From Streptomyces luteolifulvus (lineage in GTDB: Bacteria > Actinomycetota > Actinomycetes > Streptomycetales > Streptomycetaceae), in NCBI RefSeq assembly GCF_008806595.1, contig NZ_VZRB01000016.1, positions 124,001 to 188,000 of the forward strand: a stretch of 64,000 nucleotides of DNA. The letters are read 5' to 3'. The notes beneath the pieces were generated by a model. It did not search any database and had not been told where the DNA came from. It saw only the letters and a list, made by a program, of their open reading frames with translations. Positions 9,009 through 17,299 of this stretch are shown one piece after another. Each line of letters opens with the position of its first letter. Position 1 is the first letter of the stretch. The translations under genes and the position numbers were made by a program.

Positions 9009-9698
9009 TTACGCGCCGAACGCCTTGCCCTGCCCCTTCACCGGCTTGGCGCCGGCGAGGAGATGCGGGGGGACGAGGTCGCGGGCCGGCTCGGTGTAGC
9101 CGACGGACACGATCTTGTCGCCCTGGTAGGTGAAGGTCGTCAGGGACGCCAGCGTGCACTGCCGCTTGCGCGGGTCGTGCCACAGCCGCCGCTTCTCGAC
9201 GTACGACCGCACGATCCAGATCGGCAGCTGATGGCTGACCAGCACGGCCTCGTGTCCGCGGGCCGCCTCCTTCGCCGCGTCCAGCGCCTGCATCATGCGG
9301 ACGACCTGGTCGACGTACGGCTCGCCCCACGACGGCCGGAACGGGTTGACCAGGTGCTTCCAGTTCCCGGGCTTGCGCAGCGCCCCGTCGCCGACGCCGA
9401 AGGTCTTGCCCTGGAAGACGTTGCCGGCCTCGATCAGCCGCTCGTCGGTCGCGAGGTCCAGGCCGTGCGCCTTGGCGATCGGCGTCGCCGTCTCCTGCGC
9501 CCGCTCCAGCGGGGAGGCCACGACATGGGTGACATCGCGGGGGGCGAGGTGCTCGGCGACCCGGTCGGCCATCTGGCGGCCCAGTTCGGAGAGGTGGTAG
9601 CCGGCGAGACGGCCGTAGAGGATCCCGTCCGGGTTGGCCACTTCGCCGTGCCGCATGACATGGACGACGGTGATGTCGCCGTTGGCCGAGGTGATCAC
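9009..9698 (-). CDS. Histidine phosphatase family protein (phosphoglycerate-mutase-like)
   Basis: 229 residues. The catalytic RHG motif is near the N-terminus (VVHVMRHGEVANPDG), with ASPLERAQETA as the second conserved segment and SHQLPI supplying the second catalytic histidine. It probably acts on small phosphorylated metabolites; the substrate is not evident. The GTG start overlaps the hemL stop by four bases (GTGA), so it is the second gene of a hemL operon and may act near tetrapyrrole or cofactor metabolism. No signal peptide. Confidence 0.88.
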   Translation of the reverse strand: MITSANGDITVVHVMRHGEVANPDGILYGRLAGYHLSELGRQMADRVAEHLAPRDVTHVVASPLERAQETATPIAKAHGLDLATDERLIEAGNVFQGKTFGVGDGALRKPGNWKHLVNPFRPSWGEPYVDQVVRMMQALDAAKEAARGHEAVLVSHQLPIWIVRSYVEKRRLWHDPRKRQCTLASLTTFTYQGDKIVSVGYTEPARDLVPPHLLAGAKPVKGQGKAFGA

Positions 9699-11011
9699 GC
9701 GGTCGCCTCCGCTGCCGCTCGGGCCGCCGCCGGAAGGGCGTCGGCGATCCTCTGGACGGCCCGCTCGTCGTGAGCCGTGGACACGAACCAGGACTCGAAG
9801 GACGAGGGCGGCAGATACACGCCCTGCGCCAGCATCGAGTGGAAGAACGCGGTGAAGCGGAAGGAGTCCTGCTTCTTGGCGTCCTCGTAGTCACGGACCG
9901 CGCGGTCCGTGAAGAACACGGAGAACATGTTGGAGGCGTTCTGCATCCGGTGCGCCACGCCCTCCTTGGTGAGGGCCTCGGTGACCAGCGCCTGGATCTG
10001 CGCGGAGACGGCGTCGACCCTGTCGTACGCGGCCTCGTCGAGGAGCCGCAGCTGGGCGAGCCCGGCGGCGGTGGCGACCGGGTTCCCGGAGAGGGTGCCG
10101 GCCTGGTAGACGGGCCCGGCGGGCGCGAGGTGCGCCATGACGTCGGCGCGGCCGCCGAACGCGGCCGCGGGGAAGCCGCCGCCCATCACCTTGCCGAAGG
10201 TCATCAGGTCGGGCCCGACCCCGTCGATGCCGTACCAGCCGGCGCGGCTGGTACGGAAGCCGGTCATGACCTCGTCGGAGATGTAGAGGGCGCCGTTCCT
10301 CTCGCACGCGTCCTTGAGCCCCTGGTTGAACCCGGGCAGCGGCGGCACGACCCCCATGTTCCCGGGCGAGGCCTCGGTGATCACACAGGCGATCTCGCCC
10401 GGGTGCCGGTGGAAGGCCTCCTGCACGGCTTCGAGGTCGTTGTACGGCAGCACGATCGTGTCACCGGCCTGGGCACCCGTGACGCCGGGCGTGTCGGGCA
10501 GGGCGAAGGTGGCGACACCGGAGCCCGCGGCGGCGAGGAGGGAGTCGACGTGACCGTGGTAACAGCCTGCGAACTTGATCACCTTGGTGCGCCGGGTGAA
10601 CCCGCGCGCGAGCCGGATGGCCGACATGGTGGCCTCGGTCCCGCTGGAGACGAGCCGCACCTGCTCCAGGGGCTCGATCCGGCCGGTCATCTCCTCGGCG
10701 AGCGCGACCTCGCCCTCACCGGGCGTACCGAAGGAGGTCCCGCGCGAGACGGCCTGCTGCACGGCGGCGATCACCTCGGGGTGCGCGTGCCCGAGGATCA
10801 TGGGCCCCCAGGAACACACCAGGTCGACGTACTCCCGCCCGTCCGCGTCGGTCAGGTACGGGCCGCTGCCGGAGACCATGAACCGGGGCGTGCCGCCGAC
10901 GGCGCGGAAGGCCCGCACTGGGGAGTTCACACCACCGGGTGTGACGGCCGCCGCACGGTCGAACAGTGACTGCGACCCTGGTGCTTCATATGCATATGGC
11001 AGTTCGCTCAT
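9695..11011 (-). CDS. hemL: Glutamate-1-semialdehyde 2,1-aminomutase
   Basis: 438 residues, normal length. PLP-dependent class III aminotransferase fold: SSGTEATMSAIRLAR near residue 130, ISDEVMTGFR near residue 243 and the PLP lysine in TFGKVMGGGFP near residue 270. It makes 5-aminolevulinate from glutamate-1-semialdehyde, the second step of the C5 haem pathway; HemA, which makes its substrate, is encoded about 42 kb away in this window. It is coupled to the downstream histidine phosphatase gene and separated from a divergent gene by about 330 bases. Confidence 0.96.
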   Translation of the reverse strand: MSELPYAYEAPGSQSLFDRAAAVTPGGVNSPVRAFRAVGGTPRFMVSGSGPYLTDADGREYVDLVCSWGPMILGHAHPEVIAAVQQAVSRGTSFGTPGEGEVALAEEMTGRIEPLEQVRLVSSGTEATMSAIRLARGFTRRTKVIKFAGCYHGHVDSLLAAAGSGVATFALPDTPGVTGAQAGDTIVLPYNDLEAVQEAFHRHPGEIACVITEASPGNMGVVPPLPGFNQGLKDACERNGALYISDEVMTGFRTSRAGWYGIDGVGPDLMTFGKVMGGGFPAAAFGGRADVMAHLAPAGPVYQAGTLSGNPVATAAGLAQLRLLDEAAYDRVDAVSAQIQALVTEALTKEGVAHRMQNASNMFSVFFTDRAVRDYEDAKKQDSFRFTAFFHSMLAQGVYLPPSSFESWFVSTAHDERAVQRIADALPAAARAAAEATA

Positions 11012-11337
11012 GACCTGCGACTTCTCCGACTTCTCGGACTCCGGTTGCCAGTGACCTCCTCAGGGTAGGCCAGCGCTGCCGGGCCGCCGGGGGCGGTGGC
11101 GGGCCGCCTTGCTGACCGGACGGACAGTTCCGTTCCTCCGCTATCTGCGAAACTGGATCCGATAAGCACAGCTCACAGGGACCATGGTGATCGCGGACTC
11201 GTTCAGAGGCTGCGAAGATCCTGCGGACACGTGTTTCAACGCACGTTTCGGCGCGTGGCCGTGGGGGAGGTCACTGACACGATGATCGGGTTGCGCGGCG
11301 GGTGCCACGCGTCCTAGAAAAGCAGTCGGGTGGAGAT
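11012..11337. other. Divergent intergenic region upstream of hemL
   Basis: About 326 bases between the hemL start and the next plus-strand gene. It must hold the hemL promoter and probably that of the divergent gene. I see no convincing -35/-10 pair, riboswitch or reading frame with Streptomyces codon bias in it. Confidence 0.4.
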
Positions 11338-11964
11338 ATGCATCGCGGTGGCGGACTGGGCGAGGGGACTGATGACCTGGGTCCTCGACGTGCCCGGCGG
11401 GGAAGGCACCGGCGCGACGCGGAAGAAGCCGCCGAAGCACGTCATGGACACGGTGTACCGAGCGAGTCCGAGCGGCTGGACCGACGGGTCGAGCGGTTCA
11501 GGGCCGAGAGCAGGAATGGTGGTCGGGTGGGGGTGACGTACAAGTACTTCGGCGCGCCGGACGGCGCGACCGCGGCCCGCGTCCCGATCTCGATGCGCCC
11601 CGAGGAACTCGGCGGCGACGAGCTCGGCATGAACGGCATGTTCACCAAGATCAAGCCGGAGACGATGGCCGCCATGGTCCTGACCGGCATAGAGGGCGTG
11701 CCCCTGCACAAGGTGCCCCCGCTCGAACTGGTCGTCCTGCACCCCGACTACGCCGTGGTCAAACTCCCGATGACCGTCGTCGACCCCCTCCGCGGCATCG
11801 GCGAGGAGGCGGTGGGCGCGGCGGCCTTCATCTGGTCGACGGTCCCGGACCGCGGCGGACCGCGGGACGCGTTCAATGTGTACCAGTTGCTGCACGAGTG
11901 GCAGGACTTCAGCCATCGGTTGCATGAGGCGGGGCATCAGCCTTATTGCTTGGTTTGGCCCTGA
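11338..11964 (+). CDS. Conserved hypothetical protein
   Basis: 208 residues from the ATG at 11338, preceded by GGAGAT; a GTG at 11527 opening VTYKYFG would remove a basic, low-complexity stretch of about 60 residues and is a serious alternative. The C-terminal 145 residues look well folded: YKYFGAPDGATAARVPISMR, then GVPLHKVPPLELVVLHPDYAVVK, then NVYQLLHEWQDFSHRLHEAGHQ. No catalytic motif, signal peptide or membrane segment was recognised. It is divergent from hemL. Confidence 0.6.
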   Translation: MHRGGGLGEGTDDLGPRRARRGRHRRDAEEAAEARHGHGVPSESERLDRRVERFRAESRNGGRVGVTYKYFGAPDGATAARVPISMRPEELGGDELGMNGMFTKIKPETMAAMVLTGIEGVPLHKVPPLELVVLHPDYAVVKLPMTVVDPLRGIGEEAVGAAAFIWSTVPDRGGPRDAFNVYQLLHEWQDFSHRLHEAGHQPYCLVWP

Positions 11965-12349
11965 TCCGGGGTTTCACGTGTTCGGGCGGGGCTTTCGGGC
12001 TCCGCCCTTGTCATGCGCCGGGTGGGCCGTCAGGCGGCGGGGCACATTACGCCCACCACCTGCAGCAGGCGGGTCCCGGCACGCGAAAGCATCTTGACCC
12101 ACCCCGCCTTGGGGTGCCCTGGCCACGGTGCTCGACGAGTCGGAAGCTGCCGGCGACCGCGATCCTCACCGAGCCCTCGCCCAGCGCACGCTGGGCGACG
12201 CCCACAGCCCCACACCCCTGACCTGGCGCATCCGCCGCCTCGGCGAAAGACACGCGCCCGGCCCACGCGCTCAGGCAGCCAATGCGCCCTGCGTCGAGGG
12301 GCACCCCGCCGCTCCGCGCCCGCAGCAGCCTCAGGCGCGGCGGCGTTGA
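11965..12349. other. Gene-free stretch, probably decayed coding DNA
   Basis: 385 bases with no frame showing sustained Streptomyces codon bias and a proper start. Minus-strand frames give fragments such as GTPRRGGSRCFRVPG in one frame and GHPKAGWVKMLSRAGT in another, as expected of frame-shifted remnants. No family could be assigned. Confidence 0.35.
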
Positions 12350-12676
12350 TCACCTCTGTGCGCGGCCGCCACCTTCCGTCCTGGGCGCCTGGGGTTTGCG
12401 GTGCTTGCCGGTGCCGGAGCCGAGCGGCTTCGGCACCGTCCCTGGGGGTGAGGGCTCGTTGGCCTCCGGGTACAGGATGGCTTGAGCCTCGGCCAGGCTC
12501 GCGGCGAACCCGTACGGCTCCCATGTGTGCCCGTTCCAGCGCTCGATAGCGCGCGGCGCCTCCGGATTCAGATGCGATGCCCTGGGCCCGTCGCCGGGCA
12601 CGACAGGCACGGCGCGAAGTCGGCCGATCTTCGCGTCACGGCGTTCCGCCCAGTCCTTCAGCGGTTCGTCGTCCAT
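12350..12676 (-). CDS. DUF6087 family protein
   Basis: 108 residues. The start MDDEPLKDWAERRDAKIGRLRAVP, the central RAIERWNGHTWEPYG and AEAQAILYPE match a small Streptomyces family known as DUF6087, as I recall it. The C-terminal 30 residues are Pro/Gly/Lys-rich and disordered. The second tryptophan-containing motif (WNGHTWEPYG) is shared with WGR/WXG-like beta hairpins, but no function is established. It lies 31 bases beyond the stop of a truncated minus-strand gene, suggesting that the two once formed an operon. Confidence 0.65.
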   Translation of the reverse strand: MDDEPLKDWAERRDAKIGRLRAVPVVPGDGPRASHLNPEAPRAIERWNGHTWEPYGFAASLAEAQAILYPEANEPSPPGTVPKPLGSGTGKHRKPQAPRTEGGGRAQR

Positions 12677-12707
12677 CCTCGCGTTCCTTGCGTCGGTGGC
12701 GGCTGTC

Positions 12708-12845
12708 TCAGGAGGGTAGCGGCCACTCCGGCCCGTCCGGGTTCCCGAGCCAGACGGCCTGCTGGTCGCGGGAGACGGTCACGCCGAACGCCGCGGTGTT
12801 CGGTGAGCCGTGCTCCTCCCAGGTGGCCACCGCCGACTCGATCGC
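12708..12845 (-). pseudogene. C-terminal remnant of an unidentified minus-strand gene
   Basis: About 45 codons with good codon bias end at the stop at 12708: AIESAVATWEEHGSPNTAAF, then GVTVSRDQQAVWLGNPDGPEW. Upstream in the same frame the sequence becomes the antisense of another gene fragment (HD-domain remnant, plus strand), so the N-terminal part is missing. A longer minus-strand frame runs on but shows no start or protein-like sequence. Confidence 0.45.
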
Positions 12846-12932
12846 GTCCCCGTGCGGGAAATCGTCACCGAGTACGAGGCGAAGGAGTCCGCCGAGGCGC
12901 TCTGCGCCCGGGACGCCGACAAACTGGAATGA
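12840..12932 (+). pseudogene. Remnant of an HD-domain hydrolase gene
   Basis: About 30 codons read RVPVREIVTEYEAKESAEAL and then CARDADKLE before a TGA at 12930. This matches, from memory, the last helix region of YfbR-like HD-domain nucleotide hydrolases, where an ExxESxEAxxARDADKLE segment carries the second metal aspartate. Intact proteins continue past DKLE; here a stop follows, and the HD motif region is absent upstream. Confidence 0.45.
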
Positions 12933-13060
12933 GCAACTCCATCGGCCTTCTGCAGATGGACAAGGGCCAGAGATGGACAAGGGGCCGGTCCGGTCGGCAG
13001 GACGCTGCGCCCCAGGTCCCACCGACGCCGGACGTGCTGGACACCTTGACGCCGGACCCC

Positions 13061-14425
13061 TCAGACCACCCCCAGGTCCAGCATTGTGTCCGCCACCTTG
13101 AGGAAGCCCGCGATGTTCGCGCCCATGACGTAGTTGCCCGGGGCCCCGTACTCCTCCGCCGTCGCGAGGCAGGTGGTGTGGATGCCGGTCATGATGGCCG
13201 CGAGGCGGCGGTCGGTGTCCTCGAAGGTCCACGCGTCGCGGGTGGCGTTCTGGCGCATCTCCAGTGCGGAGGTGGCCACGCCTCCGGCGTTGACCGCCTT
13301 TCCCGGGCCGAACGCGACGCCGGCTTCCTGGAGCAGTCGTACGGCCTTCGGGGTGGTGGGCATGTTCGCGCCCTCGGCGACCGCCACGACTCCCCCGGCC
13401 AGCAGGCTCCGCGCCGCGTTCTCGTCGAGTTCGTTCTGGGTGGCGCAGGGCAGCGCGACCGAGCACGGTACGTCCCAGACGCAGCCGCCCTCGACGTACC
13501 GGGCCGGGGTCGCGGTGCGGGCGTACTCCTCGATCCGGCCGCGGCGGACCTCCTTGATGTCCTTGACCAGTTCGACGTCGATGCCGGACTCGTCGACCAC
13601 ATAGCCGCCGGAGTCGGACATCGCGACGACCTTCGCGCCGAGTTCCTGCGCCTTCTGGGCGGCGTGGACGGCGACGTTGCCGGAGCCGGACACGACGACG
13701 CGCATGCCGTAGAGGTCCTGGCCGCGTTCGGCGAGCATCGCGGAGACGAAGTAGACGGTGCCGTATCCGGTGGCCTCGGTCCGTACGTGGGAGCCGCCCC
13801 AGTTCAGGCCCTTGCCGGTGAGCACCCCGGCCTCGTAGCGGTTGGTGATGCGCTTGTACTGGCCGAACAGGTAGCCGATCTCGCGGGTGCCCACCCCGAT
13901 GTCGCCGGCCGGTACGTCGGTGTGCTCGCCGAGGTGGCGGTGGAGCTCGGTCATGAACGACTGGCAGAACCGCATGACTTCGCCGTCGGAACAGTCCTTG
14001 GGGTCGAAGTCGGCGCCGCCCTTGCCGCCGCCGAGGGGCAGGCTGGTCAGCGCGTTCTTGAAGATCTGCTCGAAGCCGAGGAACTTTACGATGCCGAGGT
14101 CGACGGACGGGTGGAAGCGCAGGCCGCCCTTGTACGGTCCCAGCGCGGAGTTGAACTCCACCCGGAAGCCCCGGTTGACCCGCACCTGCCCGGCGTCGTC
14201 GACCCAGGGGACGCGGAAGACGAGCTGCCGCTCCGGCTCGCACAGGCGCTCCAGGACGTGGTGGCGTGTGTACTCGGGGCGGCGGGCGAGGACGGGTTCC
14301 AGGGACTCCAGCACCTCGCGCGCGGCCTGGTGGAACTCGGACTGTGCGGGATCGCGCGCCTGTACGGCGGCGTAGACCCCGGCGGTCAGGCTCAGATCCG
14401 CGGCCGGAACGTGCTGGACGGTCAT
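13061..14425 (-). CDS. gdhA: NADP-specific glutamate dehydrogenase
   Basis: 454 residues from the ATG at 14425 (MTVQHVPAADL). Typical hexameric bacterial GDH: the glutamate-binding LPLGGGKGGADFDPKD with catalytic lysine, the TDVPAGDIGVGTREIGYLFG segment, and the Rossmann motif VVSGSGNVAVHAAQKA for NADP. It aminates 2-oxoglutarate to glutamate, which also feeds the C5 haem route. Monocistronic; the next gene downstream is a remnant. An array of phased direct repeats at 14495-14578 lies about 70-150 bases upstream and may bind a regulator. Confidence 0.96.
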   Translation of the reverse strand: MTVQHVPAADLSLTAGVYAAVQARDPAQSEFHQAAREVLESLEPVLARRPEYTRHHVLERLCEPERQLVFRVPWVDDAGQVRVNRGFRVEFNSALGPYKGGLRFHPSVDLGIVKFLGFEQIFKNALTSLPLGGGKGGADFDPKDCSDGEVMRFCQSFMTELHRHLGEHTDVPAGDIGVGTREIGYLFGQYKRITNRYEAGVLTGKGLNWGGSHVRTEATGYGTVYFVSAMLAERGQDLYGMRVVVSGSGNVAVHAAQKAQELGAKVVAMSDSGGYVVDESGIDVELVKDIKEVRRGRIEEYARTATPARYVEGGCVWDVPCSVALPCATQNELDENAARSLLAGGVVAVAEGANMPTTPKAVRLLQEAGVAFGPGKAVNAGGVATSALEMRQNATRDAWTFEDTDRRLAAIMTGIHTTCLATAEEYGAPGNYVMGANIAGFLKVADTMLDLGVV

Positions 14426-14494
14426 GGACGTACCTCTTCCGTGTACGGCCCGTTGCGTGACGGGTACTCGGGAAGAGAACGAGGCAGACGGAGC

Positions 14495-14578
14495 GGAGGG
14501 TGCGCGGCGTCCAAGGGGAGGGTGCACGGCGTCCCAGCGGAGGATGCACGGCGTCCGCGCGCCGTCCGCGTGGCGTCC
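14495..14578. repeat. Phased 22-bp-period direct repeats upstream of gdhA
   Basis: Three 18-bp units of consensus GGAGGRTGCRCGGCGTCC begin at 14495, 14517 and 14539, exactly 22 bp apart, with unrelated four-base spacers. A fourth, degenerate unit at 14561-14578 keeps GGCGTCC in the same phase. A period near two helical turns suggests a protein-binding array on one face of the DNA. Confidence 0.7.
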
Positions 14579-14647
14579 ACGCCGCCCTCCGCCGAGCCGC
14601 GCCGCCCATTGTCCCTACGCCCCGCCGCCCCCTCCGCCGCGCCGCAC

Positions 14648-15721
14648 CTACACCCCGCCGCCCCCCTCGCCCGCGCCACCCCCGGGCACTGGCACCGGCA
14701 CCGGCACCGGTGCCGTAGTCGCCCGGGGAATCACATGCGTCGGCAGGACCACGTGCCGCGTCTCGTCCGTCTCGGGGTCGTTGATGAGTCTGAGGGCCAG
14801 TTCGCCGGCCTCGCGGCCTATGTCCGAGGGGGACTGGGCCACCGTGGACAGGTCGAACCACTCGGCCAGCGGCTGGTCGTCGAAGCCGAGGACGGACATC
14901 CGCTCGGGCACCTCGATCCGCGTCTTGCGCAGGGCCCGCATGACGGAGGCGGCGACCTCGTCCCACTCGGTGAACACGGCGGTGGGCGGCTCACGCAGGC
15001 TCAGCAGCGTGCCGAGCGCTTCGGCGACGCCGCGTTTGTCGCCGAAGCGGGTGGCGACCACCAGGTCGTCGTCCAGGGCGATGCCGGCCTCGGTCAGGGC
15101 CTGCTGGTAGCCGAGCAGCCGCTCCTGCGAGCTGAAGGAGAAGCCGCTGGCGCCGACCGTCTTGACGAAGGCGATCCGGCGGTGACCGAGGTTGAGCAGG
15201 TGCCGGGTGCCGTGCCGGGCGCCCGCCACATCGTCGACGTACACGCTGGGGCGCCCCTCGACGTGCTGGCTGACGTAGACGACCGGCATCCCGAGGTCGT
15301 CCAGCCGGGCCATCTCCTCGTCGGTGAGGTCGAAGGAGAACACCAGCAGCGCGTCGGCGTTCCGCCGGGCCGGGAGACGGTCGAAGAACGCCTCACGCTC
15401 GGCCATGTCGGGGATCACGTAGATGTTCATCTCCATGCCCGCCGCCCGCAGCACCGGGCCCAGGCTGGTCAGGGCCGCGCCCATGAACCAGGAGGTGAGC
15501 GTGGGCACCATCACCGCCACCACCCCGGTCCGGCCGGTGACCAGGCTCGCGGCCTGCCGTGAGACCGCGAAGTCCAGTTCGCGAGCCGCCTGTTCGACCC
15601 GTGCGCGGACCTCCGGCGAGACGGTGGACAGACCGCGCAGGGTGCGGGAGACGGTGGATGTCGAGACCCCGGCCCGTTCGGCGACGTCGGCCATCGTCGG
15701 GTGTCGCTGAGCTGGTGGCAT
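14648..15721 (-). CDS. LacI-family transcriptional regulator of the GH13 sugar operon
   Basis: 357 residues. The N-terminal LacI helix-turn-helix is clear (MADVAERAGVSTSTVSRTLR), then a periplasmic-binding-like effector domain with the usual LLNLGHRRIAFV and VLGFDDQPLAEWFDLSTV motifs. The C-terminus carries a Val-Pro repeat and a Gly-rich tail. It is transcribed away from the solute-binding protein operon and probably represses it through a site at the promoter at 15815-15853. It is related to the LacI regulator at 22774, sharing NLGHRRI and an unusual RKxFFxKLPxRxxxDAxL-like segment. I do not call it MalR: its sequence differs from the MalR I remember from S. coelicolor. Confidence 0.9.
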   Translation of the reverse strand: MPPAQRHPTMADVAERAGVSTSTVSRTLRGLSTVSPEVRARVEQAARELDFAVSRQAASLVTGRTGVVAVMVPTLTSWFMGAALTSLGPVLRAAGMEMNIYVIPDMAEREAFFDRLPARRNADALLVFSFDLTDEEMARLDDLGMPVVYVSQHVEGRPSVYVDDVAGARHGTRHLLNLGHRRIAFVKTVGASGFSFSSQERLLGYQQALTEAGIALDDDLVVATRFGDKRGVAEALGTLLSLREPPTAVFTEWDEVAASVMRALRKTRIEVPERMSVLGFDDQPLAEWFDLSTVAQSPSDIGREAGELALRLINDPETDETRHVVLPTHVIPRATTAPVPVPVPVPGGGAGEGGGGV

Positions 15722-15814
15722 GAGCGGACGGTAGCACGAATGCCACCCTCTGCGCGGGCCTCCGTGACAGCGCTGCCACGAGGTCGGACCAACTCATTAC
15801 CAGGAAGTAACGCA

Positions 15815-15843
15815 TTGACTTCCCCTGGGTGCATCCCTACGGT
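15815..15843 (+). promoter_or_regulatory. Sigma-70-type promoter of the GH13 sugar operon
   Basis: TTGACT at 15815-15820 and TACGGT at 15838-15843 are separated by 17 bases, close to the HrdB consensus. It would start transcription near 15850, leaving a leader of about 140 bases before the GTG at 15993. Confidence 0.7.
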
Positions 15844-15853
15844 GCAAACGTTG
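15844..15853. promoter_or_regulatory. Candidate LacI-type operator
   Basis: GCAAACGTTG directly follows the -10 hexamer and has the central CG and partial dyad symmetry of LacI/GalR operators. A bound repressor here would block the start site. It resembles the site GCAAACGCTTGC in front of the second sugar locus. Confidence 0.55.
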
Positions 15854-15992
15854 TCCCAGCGGAGTCGGAGCTGTCCCTGTGGAGTAACCCTTCAGCACTT
15901 TGACCTGCGACATTGATCTACCCATCGTCGTGACAACGCAGTCTCACACCAGAGTCTTCTCAGAGTTCGGTTCCGCACGACCAGGAGAGACA

Positions 15993-17288
15993 GTGAAGAT
16001 CCAGACCGCCAGAGCCCTTCCGTGCTCGGCCGCGCTCGTCGCCGCCGGGCTCCTGCTCACCGCCTGCGGCTCGTCCGGGAGCGACTCCGGACAGCAGGCC
16101 GGGAACGCATCCTTCGAGGGCCGCGGCCCGATCACCTTCGTGGCAGGCAAGGACAGCACCGGTGTCGTCCAGGCGGCGCTCGACCGCTGGAACGAGCTGC
16201 ACCCGGAGGAGAAGGTCACCTTCGTCCAGCTGCCCACGGACGCGGACTCGCAGCGGCAGCAGATGATCCAGAACGCGGAGACGAAGTCCGACGCCTACAC
16301 GGTGCTCTCCCTGGACGTCGTGTGGACGTCGGAGTTCGCCGCCCACCAGTGGATCGACCGCCTGCCCGAGAACCGGTTCCCGTTGCAGAAGATGCTGAGG
16401 CCCGTGGTGGAGACGGCGAAGTACCGGGGCAACCTGTATGCGGCTCCTGGCAGTTCGGACGGCGGCATGCTGTACTACCGCACCGATCTGCTGAAGAAGG
16501 CCGGCATCACCGAGCCCCCGGCCACCTGGTCGGAGATGACGGCCGACTGCGCCAGGGTGAAGAAGCTTCCCGAGGCCGGGGACATGTCCTGTTACGCCGG
16601 GCAGTTCCAGAAGTACGAGGGCCTGACCGTGAACTTCGCCGAGGCGGTGCACTCCGCGGGCGGCCAGGTGGCCGACGCCGACGGCAAGCCGGACGTCGAC
16701 ACCCCCGAGGCGAGGAAGGGCCTGGACTTCCTCGCCGGGTCCGTCGAGGACGGCACGATTCCCAAGGAGGCCATCACCTACCAGGAGGAGGACGGCCGTC
16801 AGGCGTTCGAGGCCGGCAAGCTGATATTCCACCGCAACTGGCCGTACGTGTACTCGCTGGCCCAGAAGAGCAAGGTGGCGGGGAAGTTCGCGGTCGCGCC
16901 GCTGCCCGGTCTGAACGGTCCCGGTTCCTCCAGCCTCGGCGGTCACAACCTGGCGCTGTCGTCCTTCGCCAAGAACAAGGCGACGGCACTGGACTTCATG
17001 AAGTTCTTCTCCAGCGAGGACAGCGCGAGCACGTTCCTGAAGGACGCTTCCCTGGCCCCGCCGTACGCGGACCTGTACGACGATGCGTCGCTGGTCGAGC
17101 AGTACCCGTACCTGCCCGTCCTCAAGGAGTCGATCCTGCGTGCCGTGCCGCGTCCGCGGGTCGTGCAGTACGGCGATGTGACCTCGGCGATCCAGCGGGA
17201 GGCCTACGCCGCTCTGGCCGGCGGCAAGAGCAGCGCGCAGGCGCTGAAGGACCTTCAGGCGGCCCTGCAGAAGTCGGCGGCGCAGTGA
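15993..17288 (+). CDS. ABC transporter solute-binding lipoprotein (CUT1 sugar family)
   Basis: 431 residues from the GTG at 15993, preceded by GGAGAG; an upstream ATG would spoil the signal peptide. The lipobox is LLTAC near residue 25. The mature protein is a cluster B binding protein: ITFVAGKDSTGVVQAALDRW, then GNLYAAPGSSDGGMLYYRTDLLKKAG, then KLIFHRNWPYVYSLAQ. It captures an oligosaccharide for the two permeases downstream. The coupled alpha-glucosidase points to an alpha-linked glucoside such as maltose, trehalose or a related sugar. First gene of a four-gene operon. Confidence 0.93.
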   Translation: MKIQTARALPCSAALVAAGLLLTACGSSGSDSGQQAGNASFEGRGPITFVAGKDSTGVVQAALDRWNELHPEEKVTFVQLPTDADSQRQQMIQNAETKSDAYTVLSLDVVWTSEFAAHQWIDRLPENRFPLQKMLRPVVETAKYRGNLYAAPGSSDGGMLYYRTDLLKKAGITEPPATWSEMTADCARVKKLPEAGDMSCYAGQFQKYEGLTVNFAEAVHSAGGQVADADGKPDVDTPEARKGLDFLAGSVEDGTIPKEAITYQEEDGRQAFEAGKLIFHRNWPYVYSLAQKSKVAGKFAVAPLPGLNGPGSSSLGGHNLALSSFAKNKATALDFMKFFSSEDSASTFLKDASLAPPYADLYDDASLVEQYPYLPVLKESILRAVPRPRVVQYGDVTSAIQREAYAALAGGKSSAQALKDLQAALQKSAAQ

Positions 17289-17299
17289 GGGGCGGAGCC

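Noticed and set aside
12482..15562. A 1026-codon plus-strand open frame
   Set aside because: It is antisense to gdhA and the LacI gene; its sequence is composition-driven and has no protein motif.
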